From Luzula sylvatica (lineage: Eukaryota; Streptophyta; Magnoliopsida; Poales; Juncaceae), in NCBI GenBank assembly GCA_946800325.1, contig OX326960.1, forward strand, positions 55,388,855-55,452,854: 64,000 nt of DNA, given 5' to 3'. Made by a program: the position numbers and the translations under genes. Within the stretch, counting starts at the first letter, position 1. The number at the start of each line of letters is the position of its first letter. The notes under the pieces are model-generated. The model was given only the letters and a program-made list of their open reading frames with translations. It did no database searches and had not been told where the DNA came from. This document shows, one piece after another, positions 21,576 to 32,796 of this stretch.

Positions 21576-23209
21576 AGAGAGTACATTATTTATAAATTGT
21601 ATGCATTTACTCGAATATTATTACATAAAGTGGGCTAAATATAAAGTATGGCCTTATAAGATGTTCGGAAAATAAAAAATACAAAATACTATTTTTTCGA
21701 TAATAAAAACAAAAAAATATTTTTCGATAATAAAAAAAATCGATAACAAAAAGATGGCAATGGAGAGGATCTGAACAGAGATGGCGAAACCGATAGATCC
21801 TTTTAGATTGTTAAAGCTCCAAGTCTTTGTTGATAAAAGTATGCTTGGAACATATATCAAACAATCAAATTGATATCTGAAATGTTGCTGTATTTTATAT
21901 CTAAAACAGTGTTCTTGAATATTGATGTGCAAATATTAATTGACAAAAAACAATTTTTTGAGGAATAAAAGGCGAAAGAAATATATGTACTATCTTATTG
22001 TATAATGAAAGTTTTTCATTGTGTGTGTATTTATAAATTTATCATGTTGATTTATATTAAACAAGATTTATCAATTCACAAAATAATATAAATGTTGATG
22101 TTGATTTATTTATCAAGTGTTGTGTGTGGTACTACTAAAAAATCTTTTAATTTTTTTTTGATATATAAATAAGATATGTTATATTTAAATAAAGTTCAAT
22201 GGTATTGAAAATCTCGGTTGTGATCAAAGTGAGACTGAGTTTTGATCACACTATGAGGGACATACGAGAAACACTCGAAGTCGTGTTACACTGTGCGAAG
22301 ACGTGTGGGAGTGAGACGCGAATGAAGTAACCGGAGCGTAAACACGCAGGAATAAACACATCAACTTCAAATCGATGACGTGATCTCGGGTCTAGAAAAG
22401 ACGCCGCATCCCTCATTTCGCTGCGCATGGCACAGTGCCCCAATTCCCATCATCGTTGTTGGTACTTGTAAGTTATTGGTGAAAGACTTTAGATTTAGTT
22501 TGAGAGCTTGGAAGTGCGAATTTGACGCTGACTATTTACAATACTGATAAATTTTCTTAATTAATATCATATAGGAGAAATTTATATTGCAACTTTTTAA
22601 ATAAGCATGTCGTTTCCACAAACAAAAATGATTTTATGAATAGAATCTAACAAGTTTTGTTTGGTTTTATGCAAAACATAACATAGCTCCGCGTCACGAA
22701 AATTTCAAAATTGTGGGGCCGATGGTCCAATAATTCGGAATAATATTTATAGCCTTGCATACCCAATGACTTGATCTCTTTCGACAATACTTATGTCGAT
22801 TTTTTTGTCCGTTTTTCAATATTTTAATTGCGCATGTTTATTGTTTATATTTGCAAATAGATATTTGTGAGCATATCAACTATACCGCTTCATCATTACT
22901 GTGTCGAAAAAGCATATCAAATATCCAAAGGTTTTGGAGAATTTATTGACATAACAGGGAAAAAATGAGGACCAGCATAGCTTATCTTCAGGTTCTGATT
23001 GAATACGATGATTCGAAACAAATTTCTGGGAAGTATTACTATGATGAGAAATATGTTACAGAAATAAGAATAACAATCAAAGTAAAACTAAACCCATGGC
23101 GCTATTGGAATTTGGGGTTAGACGCCAATGACTTATTTTTCTGACTATAGCCCACCATGAGCACCAGAGAATCTGTCACATACCCATGACTATGAAGCCC
23201 TTTAAACAC
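21576..23209. other. Intergenic DNA, no gene supported
   Basis: AT-rich except for a less AT-rich patch at 22230-22450 that encodes nothing recognisable. No RNA gene or bounded repeat was found. Confidence 0.5.
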
Positions 23210-23466
23210 AAAAAATATTTCTTGTGAGGTGACAAAAGAAGGTTGAATGAGTTGATTAGTATTTTTAATTGATTCGATTAATTAATCGTGTAATTGAATT
23301 AACACGTCAATTAATATGTACTGATATAATATATTGACGTGTCAATTAAACATATCAATTAATAATTAATTGACTTAATTAGAGGAGCTAATCAACTCAC
23401 TTAATCTTTTTTTGCCACATCATCAAGGGGCCTAGGATGAGTTAGCGGGGGCAAGTATATTTTCCC
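23210..23466. mobile_element. Mutator-like MITE related to MITE A
   Basis: The reverse complement begins GGGAAAATATACTTGCCCCC and follows MITE A (6320-6605) for over 100 bases, with shared words such as AACTCATCC, GGTTTGATTAG-like and CTCTAATT. The left end (AAAAAATATTTCTTGTGAGG) is the partner inverted repeat. No matching target duplication is visible. Confidence 0.65.
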
Positions 23467-23532
23467 TTTGATATTTGCGCTTCAAGCAAGACTTCTCTAA
23501 TACTCAACATTGTTTTCTACTTCTCAAAACGC

Positions 23533-25119
23533 TCTCTACTATACTAAGAACCAAAGGGTCACTAAAATAACATATTGAAGGTTTTTTATCGGTATTGTGA
23601 TGATGTCTATCGTGTAGTTTGTGATCCTCTTTGTTGTGTACAAGTCTTCAAACTGGAGAGCGAACCAACAAACAAGACCATTTTCTTCCAACAATGAATC
23701 ATAATCACGAAAATATCCCTGTAACTCGCTCGGTTATGCGGAGATTTTACGATTTCGAAGACAGTAACAACATGTGCCTTTTCCGCGATTTGCATGCATT
23801 TGAAAATTATCATTCTCGTCATGTTACCAGATATTACCATTTTGATGAATCTATACAATATGATGCTAATTGTGTCACCCAAGAAATATAGGTAATACTT
23901 GATGACCGGGGGCTGCGAAAATTAGGAACTACAACTGATTCATACTCTGAAATTGTAGTTCGGCTATTTTACGCGAATGCTCAGATAGATGGTGAAGAAA
24001 TTACATCACTTAGCTCTTCGGACATACATTTGTTATTTCGCAAGAATTACTTACTATCATGTTTGATTTAAAAAATATGGGAGAAGAGCTCTTTTGGAGC
24101 TCTCATCTTTACAAATTCCAACAAACAAAAGAAAATTCACAATCTGCCATGTTAGCAGAAACTATACAACACAAGTTCCGCAATTCCACCCAACAATTAG
24201 TTGCTTGTATGAGATAGTCAACGACATAATTGTATCTGTTCCGGAGACTGAATCGTTGATCTGTGAATTGAACGCATGCTTTTTAAAAAATATTTGGCAT
24301 CATCGGCCCCGTAGCAATATTCCACACAATATCATTAAACACATGGAATGTACCGAATCATATGCGCATGCATCGATGTCTTATGGGACCATCATAATGA
24401 AAATTTGTAGAGATCTTGAAATTGAATTCCCCATACATGGAATTCATTTCGTTCTAATATAAACCGAAAATATGTTAAGTGCAAGACGACTAAGAAAAAA
24501 CGGTTGCCGTATGAATAGAGATGGTTGGTATATTCCAAATGTTACCAGGTTCTATGATTTTCCCTTCCTCAATGAGTACGAAAATGAAATATCAAACAAT
24601 AGTTCATCGAAGTTGCGATGTCGTGAAATCGAACATAGTGAAGAAGAACATTTTTTGGAAGAAATCACAAGCATGAAATGTTCATCGCGTCGATCGTCTT
24701 CCACTCTCTAGAAATAAATTTGCAAACATTCGTACATCTCATAGTTTGTAATGTAAATGTTATTTTGCTAAATAACTTTATTTATTAGAACAATTCAATT
24801 GCATGCAAAAGATTTCATTGCTACAAATTTCCATTGCAATAAAAATGAGAAAAAATTGTGGATTCATAGTTTGTTCCATGCAAATTATTTATAGATAAAA
24901 ACAAATATAACATGAAAAAAATAACCTATCAATACCACATTTTTTTTAAACAATGTTCCGTTTTATCACAAAATTAAGACTTCAAAGAATTGTTTTTAAT
25001 CCAAATACACTATCAACACGAGAGAGGACAGACTTGCTAATGTAATGGATACGGTTAACGAACCATGATATTTCGAAAAAATCAAATTATCTCGCGCAAT
25101 TCCGCGGAAGTAAAGCTAG
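23533..25119 (+). mobile_element. Candidate non-autonomous Helitron, 1587 bp
   Basis: The left end TCTCTACTATACTAAGAA matches the usual plant Helitron 5' terminus (TC followed by TCTACTATACTA-like bases). The right end has a short GC hairpin CTCGCGCAATTCCGCGG, then a gap of about 10 bases and CTAG at 25116-25119, followed by T. There are no inverted repeats or target duplications, as expected. No Rep or helicase motif is present. Most of the interior is a broken ORF related to a plant transposon protein. The host base before TC is C rather than the expected A, so the 5' base may have mutated or the start may differ by two bases. Confidence 0.7.
23631..24711 (+). pseudogene. Broken ORF resembling the putative plant transposon protein domain
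   Basis: One frame runs from 23631 to 24072 with an in-frame TAG at 23889-23891; after a frameshift, a second frame continues 24094-24711 with one in-frame TAA at 24460-24462. The translation has RFYDFEDSNN, then DDRGLRKLGTTTDSYSEIVV, RLFYANAQIDGEEIT, NIPHNIIKHM and SYGTIIMKICRDLEIEF. This order (aromatic start, VxxFYAN block, then a membrane-like core and a PYGxII block) resembles the plant-transposon-protein domain Pfam calls Transposase_32, from memory. The assignment is tentative. The gene sits inside the candidate Helitron and is disabled by at least two stops and one frameshift. Confidence 0.55.
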
Positions 25120-25481
25120 TATAAGATAATTTAGTCGGCCCATATAATAATACAATACATATAATCAAGTCTGCATAAAATAAGCATACGCTCGGCCCAA
25201 ATAATGGAGCCTTCTTCCTCCCCCACAGGGCCACACCACACCCCCACTATCTATCACGCTGGTGTAAATCAATCGAAATCAATGAATATATAAATAGATT
25301 TCGTATCCAATACAGTACAGTATAGCTTGCTCCTCTCTTCTCGCGCTCTTCTTCTTCTTCAGTTCGCTTTTGCCTCACTCTTGGCTTTGCTGCTGGCCTA
25401 TTGCTGGATCGTTGACTCCTATGTTACGATCTATTTCTTGATCTGAAAATGTGCAAGTAAGTCCGGGTTTCTGATTAGAAG
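25120..25481 (+). promoter_or_regulatory. Promoter and leader of the UGNT1-like gene
   Basis: TATATAAATA at 25287-25296 is a good TATA box about 190 bp before the start codon at 25482. The following CT-rich leader (25330-25390) is typical of plant 5' UTRs. The Helitron end at 25119 lies only ~170 bp upstream of the TATA box. Confidence 0.55.
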
Positions 25482-27024
25482 ATGGCGATTGAAGGCGTAG
25501 CCAGTGAAGTTACCCCATTCTTGAGGTAATTCGTCTTTTTCCAATTCAAAACTCGTTTACTGGATTTTAGATTTGGATTTTGGAATCTGAGAACTTGTTT
25601 CAATTGCAATTTTCCTTTATTGTGTTGTTTAATTCTGCAAAAAAAAACTTCCTTTTCGAGCCTATGAAAAAAGTATAATGTAGTTTTAGAAACCAACTGT
25701 ACCCGATGCTAAAATTGGAGATCTTACGATGGTTCTGAGATTCTAGATTGCATTATTTACAATTATAACCTCAAGCATTTGCTTAATTGTTTCCTCTGTA
25801 GCTTATTTGCCGCTTTCTCTTATGGAATCGCATCAATGGCCATGGTTTTCATCAACAAAGCCATTCTCATGCAATACTCCTACTCCATGACTCTTCTAAC
25901 CTTCCAGGTACACTTCCCCTCTCTACTTTCTCACACAAATTTCACAAACACCCCTAAAAAATCACAAAATCCCCCTTGTTTGTAACAGCAAATAGCCACG
26001 ACTCTCCTCATATACATTGGCAGACTAACAGGATTCCAAAAAGGAAAAGGATTCAACATCGCCACGGCTAAAAAACTTTTACCAATTTCCATATTTTACA
26101 ACGCAAATGTAGGATTTGCGTTGGCAAGTTTAAAAGGAGTCAATATTCCAATGTACATCGCTATAAAAAGACTGACTCCACTTGCAGTTTTAATCGCGGG
26201 AGTTCTCAGAGGAAAAGGAAAACCACCTTTACAGGTCTGCACATCATAAATTATTAAATTACAGAAATGCCCCTACTTCATCCAATTTCAAAAATTCTTT
26301 AGGTATCCTTAGCGGTGGTATGTACTGCTGCGGGAGTTTTAATCGCAGCACTTGGCGATTTTTCTTTCGATTTATTTGGCTACAGCATGGCTTTCATTTC
26401 AGTTTTTTTTCAGGTAATTTCTACACCTAATTTCTCAATATTCCTATATTTTTCTCGTTAATAAAATGAAGGTTTTAAAATTTGAATTGTAGACGATGTA
26501 TTTGATACTGGTTGAAAAGTCGGGTGCGGAAGATGGTCTTTCGTCAGTAGAATTAATGTTCTATAATGGGTTGCTTTCTCTTCCTTTTCTGTTATTCGTC
26601 TTAATTGCAACTGGCGAAATTCCCAATTCTCTAGAGGTTTTATCCACCAAGGCAAATTCAATAGGATTTGTAGTCATTTTGGTTATATCGCTGGTGATGG
26701 GAATTGTTTTAAATTACACCATGTTTTTATGCACCATTGTCAACTCCGCTTTGACCACCACCATTGTTGGCGTTCTCAAAGGCGTCGGCTCCACGGTACT
26801 CTCTCTCTCTCTCTCCCTCCCTCCCTCTCTCTCTCTGAAATTGTGGAGTGTTGATGTTTGTTGGGTTTTTGTAGACACTTGGCTTCGTGCTATTGGGAGG
26901 AGTAAAAGTACATGCGCTAAATGTGAGTGGATTGGTAATTAATACACTTGGCGGTGTTTGGTACTCGTTTGCAAAGTACCGACAGAAGAAGAAACGGTCT
27001 CGCAAATCCGAACCACGAGTTTGA
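25482..27024 (+). CDS. UGNT1: UGNT1-type nucleotide-sugar transporter (NST/TPT family)
   Basis: Six exons join in phase: 25482-25525, 25802-25907, 25989-26234, 26303-26413, 26493-26795 and 26875-27024. They give 319 residues. Members of this drug/metabolite-transporter branch exchange nucleotide sugars across the Golgi or ER membrane; Arabidopsis UGNT1 carries UDP-GlcNAc. About ten hydrophobic segments are visible. Motifs matching UGNT1 include INKAILMQYSYSMTLLT, FYNANVGFALASLKGVNIP, AIKRLTPLAVLIAG, ALGDFSFDLFGYSM, LVEKSGAEDGLSSVE and NSALTTTIVGVLKGVGSTTL. The C terminus is basic (RQKKKRSRKSE). The N-terminal tail is very short (MAIEGVASEVTPFL). It is followed 414 bp later by CSLC on the same strand. 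Confidence 0.92.
26799..26836 (+). repeat. CT microsatellite at the start of UGNT1 intron 5
   Basis: A CT/CCCT tract of 38 bases begins four bases after the donor site of intron 5. Confidence 0.85.
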
Positions 27025-27438
27025 TCGCGTCATTTAATTAGATGAAATAATATGCCACGTTTTGAAGTTTAGTACTATAGTCGTAATTTGGAGGATATTG
27101 ATGCAAATTTTTCTATTTTGAGGGGTATAAATGCAACATGGTCTTAAAACTAATAAAAGACTTTGAAGCATTGTTGGAATCAATGAAAATCTTTGTTGGT
27201 TCAGTATTTCTTTTTTGGATAAAATGTGTGACATTAAAATGTTTGGGCATTTCTTTTGAGGGAGTGTTATTTGGAAGTTGGGATGTCTATTTTCCATAAT
27301 GAGAAAAATACACAAATAGGATCTAATTTTCATACAAGTGGAATGGACTGCTCAACTCCCAAATTATTAACATTGATTAATCAAAATAAAACAAATTGCT
27401 TCAGTTGAGTTTCTTGGATTGAGAGGAATTCTAACGAA
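27025..27438. other. Spacer between UGNT1 and CSLC
   Basis: It should hold the UGNT1 3' UTR and the CSLC promoter within 414 bp. No clear TATA box or polyadenylation signal stands out, and no further ORF is supported. Confidence 0.5.
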
Positions 27439-29803
27439 ATGGGTTGGTTTGGGTGGAAAAAGAAAATCCGACGAGAAATTCCAGTCATCTTGACAATGGA
27501 AAACCCGAACTACTCGATTGTAGAAATAAACGGGCCCGAATCCAACGAATCGAATACAAATTCGAACAAGAACCGCTCAAAAACCCCAAAACAGATCACT
27601 TGGGTTCTCTTACTCCGTGCTCACCGTGCAGCCAGTTTCATCAAACAGAGATTCTCCACGAAAACTAAACCAAGCAAAGGAAGAAGTATACTGTTCAAAT
27701 TCATTAGAGGCTTTCTCTTCCTCTGTTTGATCACTCTTGGATTTGAATTAATTGGTCATTTCAATGGATGGCATTTGCCTCATTTTCGCAGCGCGAATTT
27801 GCGCGTGCTCGAAATACAAAATTTGGTGCAAGTTGCGTATTTATCGTGGATTTCATTCCGAGCAAAGTATATTGCGTATCCCATTCAAATCATGTCCAAT
27901 ATTTGTGTTGTTTTGTTTATTATTCAATCCCTTGATCGATTCATTTTGTGCCTTGGTTTCTTTTGGATCAAGTTAAAGGGTATAAAACCAAGAATTGAAT
28001 CCGACAAGTTAAAAGAAGAAGATGGCACAGAATCTGAAGAATATCCAATGGTTCTAGTTCAAATTCCTATATGCAATGAAAAAGAGGTAATTTAATTTAA
28101 CTTGAATTTATTATTTATTACTAATTAACCATCAATAAATTGCTAATTAGCATTTTTTCGTATTTAGGTTTACGAGCAGTCTATATTTGCTGCATGTCAG
28201 CTTGATTGGCCAAAAGACCGCCTTTTGATCCAAGTTTTGGACGACTCCGACGATGAAAACATCATGAGTTCAATCCAATCAGAGGTTGCCAAGTGGCACG
28301 AACAAGGCATAAACATTATTTACCGCCATAGGATCGTCAGAAAAGGCTACAAAGCTGGAAATCTCAAGTCTGCTATGAGTTGTGATTATGTCAAAAATTA
28401 CGAGTTTGTAACCATATTTGATGCTGATTTTCAACCTAGCCCGGATTTCCTTAAACAAACCATCCCTCATTTTAAGGTACTCAAATATCTCATTTTTTTA
28501 GCAAAATTAAGACATTCTTTTTTGATATAATTTTGAAGTAAATACAGGGGAATCCAGATCTAGGGTTAGTACAAGCAAGATGGAGCTTTGTAAACAAAGA
28601 CGAAAATCTACTAACAAGACTCCAATACATAAACATGAGTTTCCATTTCGAGGTAGAACAACAAGTGAACGGCATATTTCTAAATTTCTTCGGATTCAAC
28701 GGGACAGCTGGCGTCTGGAGAATCAAAGCTCTAGAAGATTCTGGAGGCTGGCTCGAGCGAACGACCGTGGAAGATATGGATATAGCCGTTAGGGCTCATG
28801 TTAATGGATGGAAGTTCATTTTCTTAAATGATGTCAAGGTAGTTAAATTGAATCGTAAATATCATAAATAATTTATAAAATTTTGATAGTACTTTTTTTT
28901 AGGTTTTGTGTGAAGTTCCAGAATCTTATGAGGCTTATAGAAAGCAACAATACCGCTGGCATTCTGGTCCGATGCATCTATTCAGACTCTGTCTTCCCTC
29001 CATTATCACATCCAAGGTTAATTAATTTAAAATAATCCACAATTATAAAATTTTATTTCCTAATTAGAACAAACCTCATATTATATATACAAACAATTTT
29101 AGATATCGGTATGGAAGAAGGCGAATTTGATATTGCTATTCTTCCTCTTGCGAAAGCTAATTCTTCCATTTTACTCTTTCGTGTTATTTTGTGTAATTCT
29201 CCCTCTAACCATGTTCGTGCCGGAAGCCGAGTTACCCGTTTGGGTCATTTGTTACGTACCGGTGGTTCTCTCTCTTTTTAATGTTTTCCCTGCACCAAAA
29301 TACTTCCCTTTTGTAATTCCTTATCTTCTCTTCGAGAACACCATGTCCGTGACCAAGTTCAACGCCATGCTTTCTGGTTTGCTTCAATTGGGAAGCTCTT
29401 ACGAATGGATTGTTACGAAAAAAACAGGTATGGCTACTCATAAAAAATGAGATATAATATAATAAAAAAATAGTCTAATTTGCAATTGAGAAAATACTTT
29501 ATTTTAGATAAATAATTGAAATATATATTTCATGTAATAGGCAGGGCTTCAGAAGGGGTTCAAGAAGAAAGAGCACAAATAAAGCATGATAATAATAAAG
29601 AGAGAACCAAAGGAGATTTGATCAAGGTTAATAAAAAGGTAAATAAGATTTACAAAAAGGAATTAGCCATTGCTCTGTTGCTTCTAACCGCTGCAATTAG
29701 AAGCCTTTTATCAGCCCGTGGTATCCATTTTTATTTCCTTCTCTTTCAAGGGATGGCCTTTCTTTTGGTTGGCCTTGATTTGATTGGTGAGCAAATGAAT
29801 TAA
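27439..29803 (+). CDS. CSLC: Cellulose synthase-like C (CSLC), xyloglucan glucan synthase
   Basis: Six exons join in phase: 27439-28086, 28168-28476, 28548-28838, 28903-29016, 29103-29427 and 29541-29803. They give 649 residues. CSLC enzymes are Golgi glycosyltransferases of family GT2 that make the beta-1,4-glucan backbone of xyloglucan from UDP-glucose. The GT2 signature is complete: [10 protein letters not shown] (near 237-245), FDADF (near 304), the TVEDMD acid (near 400) and QQYRW (431-435). Two hydrophobic segments precede the catalytic loop, and four or more follow it. The N terminus reads [15 protein letters not shown]. It ends 286 bp from the end of the convergent CNGC gene. The subclade (CSLC4, 5, 6, 8 or 12) is not resolved. 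Confidence 0.94.
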
Positions 29804-30089
29804 TTATGCAATTATTTCTGTAAATAAAATAAACTCGTTGTTTGAATATTCATACAATATAACTGAAAATGCTAAATATATAAAACTGAAAATCGAAACA
29901 AAAACCTATTTTCCAAAGTTAGAAGTGACTATCAAATCGCAATTACAACATCATGTACAACAAGCTTACATTTCACAACAATATAGGAAAAAAAAATCCA
30001 AACCCTTCGATTTGTCCTAACAAAAAATATATCAATGAAATAATCAATACCACTAATCAAACAAGGCATTCTCCAAAATATACAGAAGC
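29804..30089. other. Shared 3' region of convergent CSLC and CNGC
   Basis: 286 bp separate the two stop codons, so both 3' UTRs and polyadenylation signals must lie here and may overlap. On the plus strand AATAAA at 29824-29829 could serve CSLC. No gene is seen. Confidence 0.5.
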
Positions 30090-32796
30090 CTACTCGAAAC
30101 CATCCGCCGAGAAATCCGGCTCGTCAGGCTTCTGCAACTTGCGCAAATCATTAGTCTTCCTCTTCCCCGACAAAATCTTAACCCCAATATTCCTAAAATT
30201 TTGCCTGGCTCTGGACGGACCGGGTCCACCAGCTCCAGGCCCGATTTTATTATCTTCTTCCTCGTCCTCCTCCTCTTCTTCCTCCTCAGATCTCACGGAC
30301 GAGAAACTCAAACTTTCTCTCATGCTCAAATCCCTCTCCATCTGCTTCCTCTTATACCTCCTCCATGCAGCCTGAATAAAACACGTAGCCCACGTCCTCC
30401 AATGATGCGAGTAAAACTTAAATGCATTCTGCAATTTCTTGCTATGCATTCTCCTGAATTGATTCGCAACGAACTTCAAATCTTCCGCATGCAACGCGAA
30501 CGCCTCGGCTTCGACCAAGGCCTTCACGGTGCAAGTCGACGAAGGAAGATTGAGATTGGATTTGGAAACGAGAGCCCACTCGAGAAGCTCCTCCCCGCAA
30601 AAAGCACCCGGTTTTAACTCCGTCGAGTTGAAGAAACCCGTACGGCCTCCGTTCGTCGTCGAGCTCTCGAGCTTCCCTCGAATTATGAAAAGCATTTCGG
30701 TTACCGGATCACCTTCTCGGACTATATACGTTCCTTCCGTGCTTAACGACGATACTAACCGCTCGCATATCGCGTCTAGTAATTGGTCGTCCATTTGTGA
30801 GAAAAGTGGCACCTTCAAAATAAAAAATTATCAAACAAATGTTTAAATTAATTTTTTTTTATTTTTATTTTTTGTTGAGTTACCCTGCGAACGAGATCTA
30901 AACAGAGATGGCGTTTGATGTCACGTCTAAGATCGGCTGGTAAACACTGCAAAATGGATTCCTCGTCGACTCCTCGTGTGGCGAGCCACTTATATTGAAT
31001 GAAGCGTCGAACGCGTTCTCTCAAGTTGATAGGAAGCTGCCGGTGCCTCATCCATTCCTCCGTATCCCTCTGCTTCAGTCTCCATTCCTCCACTCTCGCC
31101 GTTATCGATTGCAAATACGTCTAATCATAAAAATTAAATAAATGAAATAAATTTTCCTTTCCATCAATAAATAAATAAACAACAATAATAATCTGTACTT
31201 GGACGTTTCCGATTAAATGGGCGAAAAGGACGAGACCGAGAACAGCTAAGAAAATAGCATAAACGGTTTCTCCAATATACGTGCTTACGGTCAATGTTTG
31301 TCCATAGCAACTTCACATTCAAAAAAATAAAAATTAAAAATTAACTAGTATTTAAATAAAATTTTAGATTTTTTTTTTATAATATTAATTTATTACCTTA
31401 AATTTTGGAGGCCCCACCAAAAGGAATAGAAATACTTTACAATGAAGCTTTTTGAAGGAGATTGATTTATTAAAGCAGGGGTAAACATCCCGAAAGCAAA
31501 ACTAATCGAAGCATCGCTAGCATTACAACTCGCAAATACGCTCGTATTGTTCGCCCAAATATTATAAGTCTCGTTAATATCGAAAGAACAATCTAGATAT
31601 TTTGGATTGCAAAATAACGTTGCGTTGTTTTCGCTTCGACACGTTTCTTTCCAGCATGTTGTTTGTCTATCCACTGTGAGCAAATACCACAACGAACCCA
31701 ACACCTAATAAAACAAAAATATTTATATATATTATGTTTATTAAAATGGTATATTGAGAGTGAAAAAAGGTATACATGGCTGGCGATTAAGTAAAGGATG
31801 AGATTGTAAGCAGCACCCATCCAAGCGGTTTTGGCGACAACACCTGTCGCCTTAACGATCTCGTAACTTAGCGGAAATATCAAATATAACCTCGGAACAT
31901 ATTGTAATAGAACTATTAGTGCAACTATGTTATTGTTGTGCTGAGCTGTCGAGTATTTTATTGCCGGTATTATCAACCATACCACTATCTACATGGCACA
32001 AATTATAACAAAATAAATTATACAATTTGCTAATTATTTTAAAAAATTGAAAGTAGTTCGTACCTGCGGTAATGGTAAAGCTGCAGCCACGTCGATTATA
32101 AAATCTGATTTTAAGTACCGACATGCAATTTTTTTCGAATCTCTGACGAGTTCTCCTCGTCCAAAAACCCTTAATTTGGAACCAGGATCCATATAAGCGG
32201 TACGAAATTTAATAATGATATGAATCACATATAATAAATCAGATAATGATCGAAGACAAGTCAAAGCGATGCTCAAACCAGTATCGGACATGACACAAGA
32301 GGTGGAAGGGGTATGATTGTAATTAATTATCGGTACGTAGAAATATAAAGGGTCGATGAATAGTGCGAAGAAGCAGAGGACTAGGAAGACCCGGTTCCAT
32401 GTCAGGACGAAATTGCTTGCTGGGTCGAAGATTTGCTTGTGCCATGGTAAATTTTCGATTTGGCCCTTGGGAAGTATGGGATTTATGTTTGAGGGTAGGC
32501 CTGGACGCGGCGCTTGGTGAGTTGGGATTGTTGGTCTTTGTCTCTCATCATAAAACCTGGAAAAAGGAAATCAATAAAATTGTTGGTTCGAGAGGAAATG
32601 TAAACTTAATTCAATGAATTGGTACCAAAATGCCTAGTTACGGTATTGGTATGGCAAACAGTTGAAACGAAATAGACTTACAAAGGCGAGAAACCTAATT
32701 AAACAAACGAAATTAATGGTGGCTTAAGGGCACTAACCTTACAGTCCTCTGCTTCTGTAAAGGCATATCATCGTTAAATCTTCTCGATCCAAACAT
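30090..32796 (-). CDS. CNGC: Cyclic nucleotide-gated ion channel, CNGC5/6/9-like group II
   Basis: Seven exons join in phase: 32796-32738, 32556-32064, 31988-31776, 31704-31397, 31310-31199, 31120-30884 and 30812-30090. They give 714 residues. CNGCs are plasma-membrane cation (often Ca2+) channels. The N terminus MFGSRRFNDDMPLQKQRTVR followed by FYDERQRP is typical of group II. S1 begins near LTWNRVFLVLCFFALFIDPL, and the pore follows FYSFWWGLQNLS. The C-linker and binding domain include RERVRRF, RDIKRHLC, LFIIRGKLESST, FCGEELLEWAL and the IQ motif IQAAWRRYKRK near 610. The tail has an acidic run of Glu/Asp. The filter reads NLSCYGQTL, where group II relatives usually have NLSTLGQGL. Exon 5 and exon 7 start after GAAG rather than a pyrimidine-AG, a weaker acceptor. 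Confidence 0.93.

Noticed and set aside
22230..22450. Less AT-rich patch with a 65-codon minus ORF
   Set aside because: It shows no motif, RNA structure or homology that I can name, so it is left as unannotated intergenic DNA.
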